Shown piece by piece: positions 1 to 5,680 of a DNA stretch of 9,967 bases (its first letter is position 1; each line of letters opens with the position of its first letter). The notes under the pieces are model-generated. The model ran no database searches and was not told where the DNA came from. It saw only the letters and a program-made list of their open reading frames with translations. Source of the DNA: Sphingobacteriales bacterium. GTDB lineage: Bacteria; Bacteroidota; Bacteroidia; Chitinophagales; UBA2359. A program made the translations under genes and the position numbers. The stretch spans positions 1-9,967 of the forward strand of contig JADKCK010000113.1 of NCBI GenBank assembly GCA_016718845.1, written 5' to 3'.

Positions 1-78
1 CCTAACCCTCAACAATTACTACCCCTACGGCATGTTGCAGGCAGCGCGTACTAAAAATGCGGGGGGGTATAGGTTTGG
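1..78 (+). repeat. RHS-core direct repeat, left copy
   Basis: The first 78 bases match 2543-2620 at 75 positions (differences only near bases 14, 16 and 45). This copy is the in-frame coding part of the RHS core just before the hypervariable toxin tip, encoding YYPYGMLQ and GGYRFG. The repeat may extend further left beyond the window. Confidence 0.92.
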
Positions 79-1051
79 GTTTAATGGTATGGAGCAAACC
101 AAGGGCGTACAAGGCAACAGCCAAGGCACCTTCTACGACTACAAAAACCGCGATTACGACCCTTGGAAAATTAGGTTTAATAGAGTTGACCCTATTACTG
201 CTCAATACCCTATGTTGTCGCCGTATCAGTTTGCTAGTAACAGACCTATTGATGGAATAGATATGGACGGGTTGGAATGGGCTATAAAATCTGTAGAAGA
301 TGGAGTTATTGTATTATCATTAGTGACAAATGTTTATATTCCAACTACTATCAACAAAAGTCCACAAGAATACTTATCAAGTGTAAAAGCAAGTATGGAA
401 AATAAAGCTAATAATAGTGGTTGGGAAACTGACGGATATAAAGTACAGATTGAAGTTACGCTTAACCCTGTAACAACCCAACAAACAGAGCAAAATTATG
501 ACGGCTATTATATTGATGTACAGGCATCTAACAACGGAGGTAATGGCAGAACAGTTGCAGGTTCTAATAGTACACAAAAGGCTTTTATACATTTATATCT
601 AAATAAAAGACCTGTAGAAGAAGTAGCACGAACTATATTGCACGAAGCTATTGTGCATGGATGGAGGCTAGAACATCCGTATATTGCAACAAGTGATATT
701 TATGAAGAATACAAAAAAGTTGCTATGTATTTACATGATATGATGGGCAAAACACTAGGACCTTGTACCGACTGCGACGAAATTAACCAAAACCTTAGTA
801 CAACAGGAGAGATACCGCCTTTTGAGTTTAATGGCATACCTACACAATATGAGGATATAGATAAAACTAAAATAACAGAGTTTGGATATGCCTTATTGTA
901 CAATTTACACACACCTAATTTTACCGCACCACAAGGAACACAGTTGATAGATGCTCAACTAAATTCAGGAATAGGTCGTATTCGTAGGCAATCATCACCA
1001 AATCCAACTCCATTAACACCAATTCCCGCAACCGAAGTAAAACGACAATAA
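2..1051 (+). CDS. RHS-repeat protein, C-terminal core plus polymorphic toxin tip (5' partial)
   Basis: The frame is open from base 2, so the gene starts before the window. The first ~28 codons after the ATG at 32, with the 10 codons before it, match the RHS-associated core (YYPYGM, YRFGFNGME, YDYKNRDYDP, then DPITAQYP, SPYQFASNRP and DGLEW near residue 84 counted from base 32). RHS proteins are large secreted or surface shells whose core ends at this motif and is followed by a variable toxin. The tip here is about 255 residues. It holds ARTILHEAIVHGWRLEH (HEAIVH at 641-658), an HEXXXH pattern seen in some zinc metallopeptidases, plus a CTDC pair and a TEFGY stretch that could give a further acidic ligand. 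I infer a metallopeptidase-like toxin; the exact family is not recognised. The tip is more AT-rich than the core, as expected of an exchanged cassette. The likely immunity gene follows after one base. Confidence 0.85.
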   Translation, partial: LTLNNYYPYGMLQAARTKNAGGYRFGFNGMEQTKGVQGNSQGTFYDYKNRDYDPWKIRFNRVDPITAQYPMLSPYQFASNRPIDGIDMDGLEWAIKSVEDGVIVLSLVTNVYIPTTINKSPQEYLSSVKASMENKANNSGWETDGYKVQIEVTLNPVTTQQTEQNYDGYYIDVQASNNGGNGRTVAGSNSTQKAFIHLYLNKRPVEEVARTILHEAIVHGWRLEHPYIATSDIYEEYKKVAMYLHDMMGKTLGPCTDCDEINQNLSTTGEIPPFEFNGIPTQYEDIDKTKITEFGYALLYNLHTPNFTAPQGTQLIDAQLNSGIGRIRRQSSPNPTPLTPIPATEVKRQ

Positions 1052-1052
1052 A

Positions 1053-1559
1053 ATGAAAAAAATATTTTTTATAACAATATTTGTATTGTTATCAGTATCT
1101 TGCTCTACGTACAAAACACAACTCGCCCAGCTAGATAGCAATATCAATAAATTTGGGAAGATTAGTAGTAGTGAGCAAGCTTTTAGCGGCATACCTAATT
1201 TTTATGATACAAATTATGATATAGAAATTGTATTAAGCGAAGACAAGACAATGATGGATCCATATTCTAATCTGTTGTTTATTAGACTAAATAATAAACA
1301 ATCTATTGCTTATTGGATTAGAGAGTACAGAGATGAAAAAGACTTATTAGGGCAAAAATTTACGTACGAGACTTATGAGGCTTATCTCTCCAAAATCAGA
1401 AAAGATATTATTATTATATATCCAAATAAAAAGAATATGGAAAGATTATTGTCCTATATATTGCAAAAAAAAGTTTGTGAATTAAAAAGACTAGAGGAAA
1501 TTATTGACAATGTCACGTATCTGTATATGTGGACGATCCAATGCTTTCATTTGGAATAA
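1053..1559 (+). CDS. Lipoprotein, probable immunity protein for the RHS tip (frame-broken)
   Basis: The start ATG lies one base after the RHS stop, so the two are co-transcribed. The N-terminus MKKIFFITIFVLLSVSC is a lipoprotein signal with its lipobox cysteine at residue 17, so the product should be anchored in the periplasm or outer membrane, where it could neutralise a secreted toxin. The 168-residue frame ends in MWTIQCFHLE, which does not look like a natural domain end. The +2 frame, open from the GTG at 1529, continues smoothly as VDDPMLSFGISILNKNKR and ends in a helix-rich tail at 1723. One missing base (or two extra) in the TATAT stretch near 1524-1529 would join them into a protein of about 223 residues. 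The immunity role is inferred only from position. No family is recognised. Confidence 0.65.
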   Translation: MKKIFFITIFVLLSVSCSTYKTQLAQLDSNINKFGKISSSEQAFSGIPNFYDTNYDIEIVLSEDKTMMDPYSNLLFIRLNNKQSIAYWIREYRDEKDLLGQKFTYETYEAYLSKIRKDIIIIYPNKKNMERLLSYILQKKVCELKRLEEIIDNVTYLYMWTIQCFHLE

Positions 1560-1723
1560 GCATATTAAATAAAAATAAAAGATGCATTGTGCGCTACCAA
1601 ACCCCCAGCGAATATGCAGACTCATGCCCCGAATTAGCAGACCTTAAGACTTTTTTAGAAGCAATTGAAGTTATTCGAGCTTCTATTGGGGCAAACAAAA
1701 CATTTAGCTCAACCATCGAATAA
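1529..1723 (+). pseudogene. C-terminal continuation of the immunity lipoprotein in another frame
   Basis: This 64-residue frame begins at a GTG with no ribosome binding site and overlaps the end of the lipoprotein frame by 31 bases. Its composition (TPSEYADSCPELADLKTFL, then AIEVIRASIG) looks like a genuine acidic alpha-helical C-terminus rather than noise. I read it as the true 3' part of the lipoprotein gene, shifted by an indel near 1524-1529. A separate short gene is possible but less likely. Confidence 0.5.
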
Positions 1724-1779
1724 CTCCGTTGTTTTTTGTTTCGTTGTGCATTAGCTAAGTCACAACCCTAAACTGCTAT

Positions 1780-1806
1780 CAACTATAAATTGTAGTTGCC
1801 ATTTTT
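1780..1806 (+). terminator. Weak candidate terminator after the immunity gene
   Basis: A 6-bp inverted repeat, CAACTA and TAGTTG with a 7-nt loop, is followed by CCATTTTTC. The stem is AT-rich and short and the T-run begins three bases after it, so termination would be partial. It fits the boundary between the RHS/immunity unit and the toxin-antitoxin unit. Confidence 0.3.
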
Positions 1807-1839
1807 CGTCCATAACTCACAAAACTCAAAAAATTAGCG

Positions 1840-1847
1840 TATATTTG
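1840..1847 (+). promoter_or_regulatory. Bacteroidota -7 promoter element for the toxin-antitoxin operon
   Basis: TATATTTG matches the TAnnTTTG -7 consensus of Bacteroidota and lies 54 bases before the antitoxin ATG. No clear -33 TTTG is seen at the usual distance. The next bases hold GCGTATATTTGCGC, and the motif GCGTA recurs in inverted form (TACGC) at 1856-1860, a possible operator for antitoxin autoregulation. Confidence 0.45.
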
Positions 1848-1901
1848 CGCGGCAGTACGCTAAGTTTTTCTTTATCACCCAATCCAAAAAACAAAAAAAA
1901 T

Positions 1902-2126
1902 ATGCAAGCAGTAACCAAATTAAGTAATATGCAATTAGAGCTACTAAAATTGTTCGCCACCAACATCAGCGACAGTGATGTATTGGATATTAAACAATTG
2001 ATAATAAATTACTATGCACAAAAAATAGACAATGAGCTAGATACCCTTTGGGAACAACGCCAATATAACGCCAATACCATATCAACATGGGCTAACGAGC
2101 ATCTACGAACACCCTATAATCAATAA
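1902..2126 (+). CDS. Small antitoxin paired with the PIN-domain toxin
   Basis: A 74-residue acidic, helical protein starting MQAVTKLSNMQLELLKLF and ending TWANEHLRTPYNQ. Its stop lies three bases before the PIN toxin start, the classic type II antitoxin-toxin layout. The central SDSDVLDIKQLIINYYAQKI and DTLWEQRQYN segments resemble the short antitoxins found beside PIN toxins in Bacteroidota and Cyanobacteria, which bind and block the toxin through the C-terminal half and bind their own promoter through the N-terminal half. I chose the ATG at 1902, preceded by an A-rich stretch usual in this phylum, over an upstream in-frame TTG at 1845 that lies inside the promoter. No named family is certain. 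Confidence 0.75.
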   Translation: MQAVTKLSNMQLELLKLFATNISDSDVLDIKQLIINYYAQKIDNELDTLWEQRQYNANTISTWANEHLRTPYNQ

Positions 2127-2129
2127 CCA

Positions 2130-2537
2130 ATGCTTATTGTATTAGATACTAATGTGTTATTGATTGCACTGCCCAAAACCTCGCCTTATCGCCCTATTTT
2201 TGATGCACTACGCGAAGGCACCTTGAGTTTAGCTGTTAGTAACGAAATTTTGTTTGAATATACCGAAATAATTGCTCGGCAACTAAACAGTTCTATTGCC
2301 GATAATTTGTTGCGCCTACTACTCAACCTCCCCACATTGAAATTAATAAACGTTTATTTCAAGTGGCAATTAATAACCGCCGACCCCGATGACAACAAAT
2401 TTACAGATACCGCTATCGCCGCTCAAGCCGATTATTTGGTCACTAACGACCGCCATTTTCAGGTAGCTAAAAACATTCCGTTTCCAATTGTCAATATAGT
2501 TACTGCCGATGAATTTTTAGCCCTACTAAATAGCTAA
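2130..2537 (+). CDS. PIN-domain ribonuclease toxin (COG1569-type)
   Basis: A full-length 135-residue PIN protein of the 'putative toxin-antitoxin system toxin component, PIN family' type. It starts MLIVLDTNVLL with the first catalytic aspartate D6. SNEILFEYTEII supplies the acidic residues E39/E43. ADPDDNKFTDTAI (residues 84-96) and YLVTNDRHF (D107) complete the acidic metal site. PIN toxins are magnesium-dependent ribonucleases that stop translation by cutting RNA when the labile antitoxin is lost. The gene follows the antitoxin after a 3-base gap and ends 6 bases before a repeated piece of RHS core. All key residues are present, so it should be active. Confidence 0.88.
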   Translation: MLIVLDTNVLLIALPKTSPYRPIFDALREGTLSLAVSNEILFEYTEIIARQLNSSIADNLLRLLLNLPTLKLINVYFKWQLITADPDDNKFTDTAIAAQADYLVTNDRHFQVAKNIPFPIVNIVTADEFLALLNS

Positions 2538-2542
2538 GAAAC

Positions 2543-2620
2543 CCTAACCCTCAACTACTACTACCCCTACGGCATGTTGCAGGCAGGGCGTACTAAAAAT
2601 GCGGGGGGGTATAGGTTTGG
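2543..2620 (+). repeat. RHS-core direct repeat, right (displaced) copy
   Basis: A second copy of the RHS core fragment lies just after the PIN toxin stop, 75 of 78 bases identical to the window start. The coding frame stays open through YYPYGMLQ and GGYRFG, but then runs into YSFSLHTPIF and a stop near 2724, with no recognisable toxin tip. It is therefore a displaced core remnant, as left behind when RHS tips are exchanged, not a working gene. The core similarity ends abruptly at 2620, which marks a recombination boundary. Confidence 0.9.
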
Positions 2621-2723
2621 CTACTCATTCTCTCTCCACACACCAATTTTTACCCAACCCTCTCCTACCCTTCTCCTAAATCAGTCTAACACAATTACAT
2701 TAAATGCCCTAGTTGTTTTCAGA

Positions 2724-2731
2724 TAACTTTG
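2724..2731 (+). promoter_or_regulatory. Candidate -7 element upstream of the BRO-like gene
   Basis: TAACTTTG fits TAnnTTTG. It overlaps the inverted repeat ACTTTG-AAATA-CAAAGT at 2726-2742. Transcription from here would cross the palindromic repeat at 2756-2803 before reaching the BRO-like gene, so that repeat could act as an operator. No -33 element is clear. Confidence 0.35.
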
Positions 2732-2755
2732 AAATACAAAGTACTATTTAAAAAA

Positions 2756-2803
2756 CAAGATTATTGATATCATGATATCACGATATCTTTACATCAATAA
2801 TCT
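2756..2803. repeat. Single satellite copy of the GATTATTGATATC repeat, palindromic form
   Basis: It begins CAAGATTATTGATATC, the same as the array units at 3752-4004. Its 11-bp ends AGATTATTGAT (2758-2768) and ATCAATAATCT (2793-2803) are perfect inverted repeats, and the centre holds the palindrome GATATCATGATATC. It lies between two candidate -7 elements in front of the BRO-like gene. Confidence 0.85.
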
Positions 2804-2824
2804 ACAACCTAAGCTATTTTGCCT

Positions 2825-2832
2825 TATCTTTG
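2825..2832 (+). promoter_or_regulatory. Candidate -7 promoter element of the BRO-like gene
   Basis: TATCTTTG matches TAnnTTTG and is followed by TGCC; it lies 41 bases before the ATG at 2873. The palindromic repeat ends 21 bases before it, where the -33 region should be, so a protein bound there could block or recruit polymerase. Confidence 0.45.
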
Positions 2833-2872
2833 TGCCGATATTTTTTATCAAACCACCATTAATAAGAAGGTT

Positions 2873-3109
2873 ATGGACGAACAAGACAAAATTATTGTTT
2901 TTCAAGAAAAACAAATCCGACGAGTATGGCACAACAACGAGTGGTATTTTTCGGTTATTGATGTTATTGAGGTATTAACCGAAACCTCAAACCCAACCGA
3001 CTACCTCAAAAAGATGCGTAAGCGCGACGAGGAGCTCAAAAGCTTCATAGGGACAAACTGTCCCCAGGTAGCTGTAGAGGGTACGGGCGGAAAAGAAAAA
3101 CGTTGGTAG
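2873..3109 (+). pseudogene. BRO-N/antirepressor-like protein, N-terminal part (frame-broken)
   Basis: The ATG at 2873 is preceded by AAGAAGG, a good ribosome binding site, and is preferred over a TTG further up. The 78 residues contain the BRO-N fold signature: RRVWHNNEWYFSVIDVIEVL and NPTDYLKKMRKRDEEL, then GTGGKEK. BRO-N proteins bind DNA and are common in phages, plasmids and mobile islands as antirepressor-like regulators. The frame stops at 3107-3109 just after the run of five A at 3096-3100, while the expected continuation KTLVANTQ is in the -1 frame. One missing A in that run would restore a protein of about 285 residues. Treat this and the next entry as one gene. Confidence 0.75.
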
Positions 3110-3729
3110 CCAATACCCAATCTTTGTTTCGCATCATACAATCTATACCCTCGCGCAATGCCGAGCCGCTCAAATTGTGGTTAGCAAAAGTAGGCTACGA
3201 ACGGGTGCAAGAAATAGAAAATCCAGAATTAGCCGCCGAGCGCGCTCGACAATACTACCGCGACTTGGGCTACGATGATAAATGGATTGAAACCCGCCTG
3301 CAAAGCATTGCCATCAGAGGGCAGCTAACCGATGAATGGAAAAACAGAGGCGTAAAAGAAGGCGTTGAATATGCCATTTTAACCGCCGAAATTAGCAAGG
3401 CTACCTTTGGGTTAGCCCCCACCGATTATAAACAAATAAAAGGTTTATCCCGCGAAAACCTACGCGACCACATGACCAACTTAGAGCTAATTTTTACCAT
3501 GTTGGGTGAAGAAAGCACCAAACAAGTAAGCGTTAAAAAAGATGCTCGGGGCTTTAACGAAAACAAAAAAGCCGCCATCGAAGGTGGTAAAGCCGCAGGT
3601 AATGCACTCGAAGCCTACGAAAAAAGTTCGGGCGATAAAGTGGTTACACCCCAAAACTTTAAACAACAAATAGCCAAAGCCAAAAAGAAAAAAATTAGCC
3701 CCGACCCATCTACCGATAACAACAAATAG
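3103..3729 (+). CDS. BRO-N/antirepressor-like protein, central and C-terminal part
   Basis: Continuation of the BRO-like gene in the -1 frame. In order it shows VANTQSLFRIIQSIPSRNAE (end of the BRO-N domain), WLAKVGYERVQEIENPELA, ARQYYRDLGYDDKWIETRL, GVKEGVEYAILTAEISKATF and LRDHMTNLELIFTMLGEEST. These are landmarks of a family of about 280 residues that is widespread on bacterial mobile elements. The tail is lysine-rich (KAKKKK). The TTG at 3103 has no ribosome binding site and lies within the conserved domain, so it is not a real start. Function is probably DNA binding and regulation; the targets may be the palindromic repeats on both sides, but that is inference. Confidence 0.8.
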   Translation: MVANTQSLFRIIQSIPSRNAEPLKLWLAKVGYERVQEIENPELAAERARQYYRDLGYDDKWIETRLQSIAIRGQLTDEWKNRGVKEGVEYAILTAEISKATFGLAPTDYKQIKGLSRENLRDHMTNLELIFTMLGEESTKQVSVKKDARGFNENKKAAIEGGKAAGNALEAYEKSSGDKVVTPQNFKQQIAKAKKKKISPDPSTDNNK

Positions 3730-3751
3730 TATTGTTACAGCTAATCAAAGT

Positions 3752-4004
3752 CAAGATTATTGATATCACGATATCACGATGTAAATTATTTACAGATTAT
3801 TGATATCAGTATCACATGTAAAGATTATTTACACCAAGATTATTGATATCATGATATCACGATGTAAAGATTATTTACACCAAGATTATTGATATCACGA
3901 TATCGCGATGTAAAGATTATTTACACCAAGATTATTGATATCACGATGTAAAGATTATTTACACCAAGATTATTGATATCACGATATCACAACGTAAAGA
4001 TTAT
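3752..4004. repeat. Six-unit repeat array, putative partition centromere (or iterons)
   Basis: Units begin at 3752, 3795, 3835, 3881, 3927 and 3965. The full unit is 46 bp: CAAGATTATTGATATC, then one or two TATCACGA octamers, then GATGTAAAGATTATTTACAC. GTAAAGATTATTTAC is itself an inverted repeat. Unit 5 is exactly 8 bp shorter, having lost one octamer. Unit 2 is variant. The octamer core ATCAC resembles the WATCACW heptads bound by the ribbon-helix-helix protein omega of pSM19035, and a ribbon-helix-helix gene lies downstream. The position just upstream of parA fits a type Ib centromere. A replication iteron role is the main alternative. Confidence 0.85.
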
Positions 4005-4026
4005 TGATACCCACACTTCTCCCCCC

Positions 4027-4050
4027 TTGTTTCGACTTCGCTCAACATGA
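4027..4050. repeat. Short dispersed intergenic motif (TTTCGACTTCGCTCAA)
   Basis: TTGTTTCGACTTCGCTCAACA resembles a GAGCGAAGTCGAAA motif that I recall recurring between genes in many Bacteroidota. Only one copy is in this window, so the claim rests on memory of the motif. Confidence 0.25.
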
Positions 4051-4058
4051 CTATTGTG

Positions 4059-4232
4059 CCTCACTCCCTTCACCACTTCACTCCCTTCACCCCTTCACCA
4101 CTTCACCATTTCACCATCACCACTTCACCACTTCACCACTTCACTCCCTTCACCACTTCACTCCCTTCACCACTTCACTCCCTTCACCACTTCACCACAT
4201 CACAATATCACCACATCACAATATCTCCACAT
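4059..4232 (+). repeat. G-free composite minisatellite in front of parA
   Basis: No G occurs on the + strand for 174 bases. Most of it is built from 8-bp TTCACCAC and 9-bp TTCACTCCC units, about 16 in all. The pair forms a 17-bp unit repeated three times in tandem at 4140-4190. The end changes to two 15-bp copies of CCACATCACAATATC at 4195-4209 and 4211-4225, then TCCACATG with the parA start. All three + frames stay open through most of it only because stops need G or TAA. The resulting S/P/H/T-rich translation is not a real protein. There is no ribosome binding site, so parA would have an unstructured leader. Confidence 0.9.
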
Positions 4233-4896
4233 GATTATTAGTTCGATGAACTTTAAAGGCGGCACAGGCAAAACAATGGTATGTACCAATCTTGCCGCAG
4301 CATTTGCACAATTAGGTAAAAAGGTTTGTTTGGTAGACACCGACGAATCGTTTGCCAGCACTAAATGGGCAGGACGCAGAGAGGAAAGAGAAGTTACCCC
4401 CTCGATACCCGTTGTGCAAATGATTGATGCCAAAACCATCGTTTCGTCGTTAAGGCAACTTAACAAAGACAACGATATTGTTTTGGTTGATGCCCCGCCA
4501 CGATTAAACCCCTTGGTCAGCAAAATTATTCTGTTAAGCGATTTAGTTATCATTCCGGTTCCGCCCAAAAGTGGCAACGACCGAGAAGTAACCGAAGATT
4601 TTTTACAACGTTTCGAATCCATACAAGAGCAACGCACCGACGGCGAGCGCACACCCGCTTATTTATTGGTTAATATGGCAAAAGATGGCTACAAATTGCA
4701 TAGCAGCTTTATAGCCTCATTACCGCAGCTTTGCGAAGATTACGGCGTAAAGATGTTCGACACCCAAATAAACGATTTGGTAGCCTTTGGCGAAGCCAAT
4801 CAATTTGGCGTAGGCATTACCGAATATTCGGCAGATAAAGCCAAAAAACAGTTTTTATCTTTTTTCAACGAAGTACAAAAATATTTAACTCATTAA
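4231..4896 (+). CDS. parA: ParA-family partition ATPase (small, type Ib)
   Basis: A 221-residue ParA/MinD-type ATPase without an N-terminal helix-turn-helix domain, the size of type Ib plasmid ParA. The deviant Walker A motif is FKGGTGKT (residues 8-15, signature lysine K9). Motif A' is LVDTDES (34-40) and Walker B is DIVLVDAPP (82-90). The protein binds ATP, coats the nucleoid and moves plasmids by interacting with the centromere-bound partner. I chose the ATG at 4231 because the motif begins 8 residues later and everything upstream is G-free repeat. A repeat array lies upstream and the small partner gene begins 13 bases after the stop, as in a par operon. The frame is intact, unlike its neighbours. 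An orphan ParA role is possible but less likely. Confidence 0.92.
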   Translation: MIISSMNFKGGTGKTMVCTNLAAAFAQLGKKVCLVDTDESFASTKWAGRREEREVTPSIPVVQMIDAKTIVSSLRQLNKDNDIVLVDAPPRLNPLVSKIILLSDLVIIPVPPKSGNDREVTEDFLQRFESIQEQRTDGERTPAYLLVNMAKDGYKLHSSFIASLPQLCEDYGVKMFDTQINDLVAFGEANQFGVGITEYSADKAKKQFLSFFNEVQKYLTH

Positions 4897-4909
4897 AATA
4901 ACAATAGCC

Positions 4910-5199
4910 ATGATAAAAAAAGACGACTTGCAAAACAGCTTCGGCACCTCTCGCAAAAACAAACAACAACTATCTGCCACCGACATCGACCGCATTGCAG
5001 ATGGTATTGATACGCCACAAAAACAACCGCAGTGCCAATCAATATGCCGGACAAAAACGAAAAAACAGGTTGTATCAAAACAAGCCTCGATTTTCCGTTT
5101 GATTTGTACGAAGACATGAAAATTAGGCTCATTCGTCGTAAAATTTCTATGAAAGAGTATTTAAACGAACTAGTCAGGCAAGATTTATACGACAAGTAG
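4910..5199 (+). pseudogene. Ribbon-helix-helix ParB/ParG-like partner (frame-broken)
   Basis: The ATG at 4910 follows parA by 13 bases. The first frame reads MIKKDDLQNSFGTSRKNKQQ, ATDIDRIADGIDTPQK, then degenerates and stops at 5119. The -1 frame carries the sensible continuation TTAVPINMPDKNEKTG, IKTSLDFPFDLYEDMKIRL and ISMKEYLNELVRQDL, stopping at 5197-5199. One missing A in the A5 run at 5019-5023 joins them into about 97 residues. The C-terminus fits a ribbon-helix-helix DNA-binding domain (beta strand KTSLDFP, then two helices), as in ParG, omega and other type Ib ParB proteins, which bind the centromere and often repress the operon. The flexible N-terminus would contact ParA. The binding site is probably the TATCACGA array. 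Confidence 0.72.
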
Positions 5200-5201
5200 G
5201 T

Positions 5202-5256
5202 AGATTATTGATATCACGATATCAATAATCCTGACATCACGATATCAATAATCTTG
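5202..5256. repeat. Palindromic satellite copy of the array motif, after the partition genes
   Basis: 5203-5230 is a perfect palindrome: two 13-bp arms, GATTATTGATATC and GATATCAATAATC, around AC. A further inverted-orientation copy, GATATCAATAATCTTG, lies at 5241-5256. The arms equal the start of the array units at 3752-4004, so the same protein probably binds here. The partition genes are thus bracketed by the motif. Confidence 0.88.
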
Positions 5257-5260
5257 ATTT

Positions 5261-5297
5261 AAAAAAAGCACTACTTAAAAAAGTAGTGCTTTTTTTT
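5261..5297. terminator. Strong bidirectional rho-independent terminator
   Basis: A perfect 16-bp inverted repeat, AAAAAAAGCACTACTT and AAGTAGTGCTTTTTTT, with an AAAA loop ends in eight T. It closes the + strand partition operon, and its A-run gives a T-run on the other strand for transcripts coming from the replication gene. Confidence 0.93.
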
Positions 5298-5370
5298 ATC
5301 TAATCCCACTCTTTCAATTAGCCAACTAAATTTAGAAACGCGAAATACGTAGGCATACGCAAGCCATAGC

Positions 5371-5408
5371 TCAATATATCAAACTATGGGTTCAATATAT
5401 CAAACTAT
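5371..5408. repeat. Two 17-bp direct repeats
   Basis: TCAATATATCAAACTAT occurs at 5371-5387 and 5392-5408, a 21-base period. A perfect 7-bp inverted repeat, ACCAAAT and ATTTGGT, follows at 5412-5432. This is a non-coding stretch between the terminator and the duplicated segment; the role is unknown. Confidence 0.7.
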
Positions 5409-5465
5409 CGCACCAAATAATGCCTATTTGGTCTCTATGTCAAATTTAGCTGTACTAATTATGTT

Positions 5466-5633
5466 GCTTATAACAGCCCTAATAAGTACCCTTTGGGGCG
5501 TTTATGTCGGTATAATTGCCTGATTATCAGCGAGTTATGCGTGTTTAAGTGCGAATCGCGAGTTTACTATAGTACCACTTAGAATCGCACCCCATAACAG
5601 GTATTACCAATTCGTTTTGATAGCTTTCCGAAG
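5466..5633. repeat. Duplicated replication-gene tail, outer copy
   Basis: 168 bases starting GCTTATAACAGCC closely match 5681-5851, including the last codons and stop region of the replication gene. Read on the - strand it would end SESYQNEF then GNTCYGVRF and stop, against SDSYEDEFGNTYYGVRF in the intact copy, after allowing for one missing A near 5609 that breaks the frame. No other part of the gene is present, so it is a relic of a second, diverged tail or a partial tandem duplication. Confidence 0.88.
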
Positions 5634-5665
5634 AGCTTGCTGCGGGGAATAGTAGCTTGCTGCGG
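5634..5665. repeat. 12-bp direct repeat between the duplicated copies
   Basis: AGCTTGCTGCGG occurs at 5634-5645 and 5654-5665, in the spacer separating the two copies of the replication-gene tail. It could mark the duplication joint. Confidence 0.6.
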
Positions 5666-5680
5666 ACAGCTTATTGGGTG

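Noticed and set aside
2543..2726. Second RHS toxin tip after the right core copy
   Set aside because: Only about 35 codons follow before a stop, with no toxin motif or immunity gene.
3096..3100. Programmed -1 frameshift in the BRO-like gene
   Set aside because: The run is only five A and does not form a canonical X XXY YYZ heptamer in the zero frame; with many similar breaks nearby an indel error is simpler.
3752..4004. CRISPR array
   Set aside because: There are no unique spacers: the units are contiguous, the whole period repeats, and no cas gene is present.
4054..4230. N-terminal extension of ParA and two other open frames through the CT-rich stretch
   Set aside because: They are open only because the tract has no G and few TAA; the translations are repetitive S/P/H/T strings and the Walker A motif starts right after the ATG at 4231.
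4200..4652. 150-codon frame on the - strand inside parA
   Set aside because: It is the antisense of the intact ParA frame and has no motif.
2756..5256. Transposon with terminal inverted repeats (satellite palindromes as ends)
   Set aside because: No transposase is present, each end is itself a palindrome rather than half of a pair, and the motif also occurs in the middle array.
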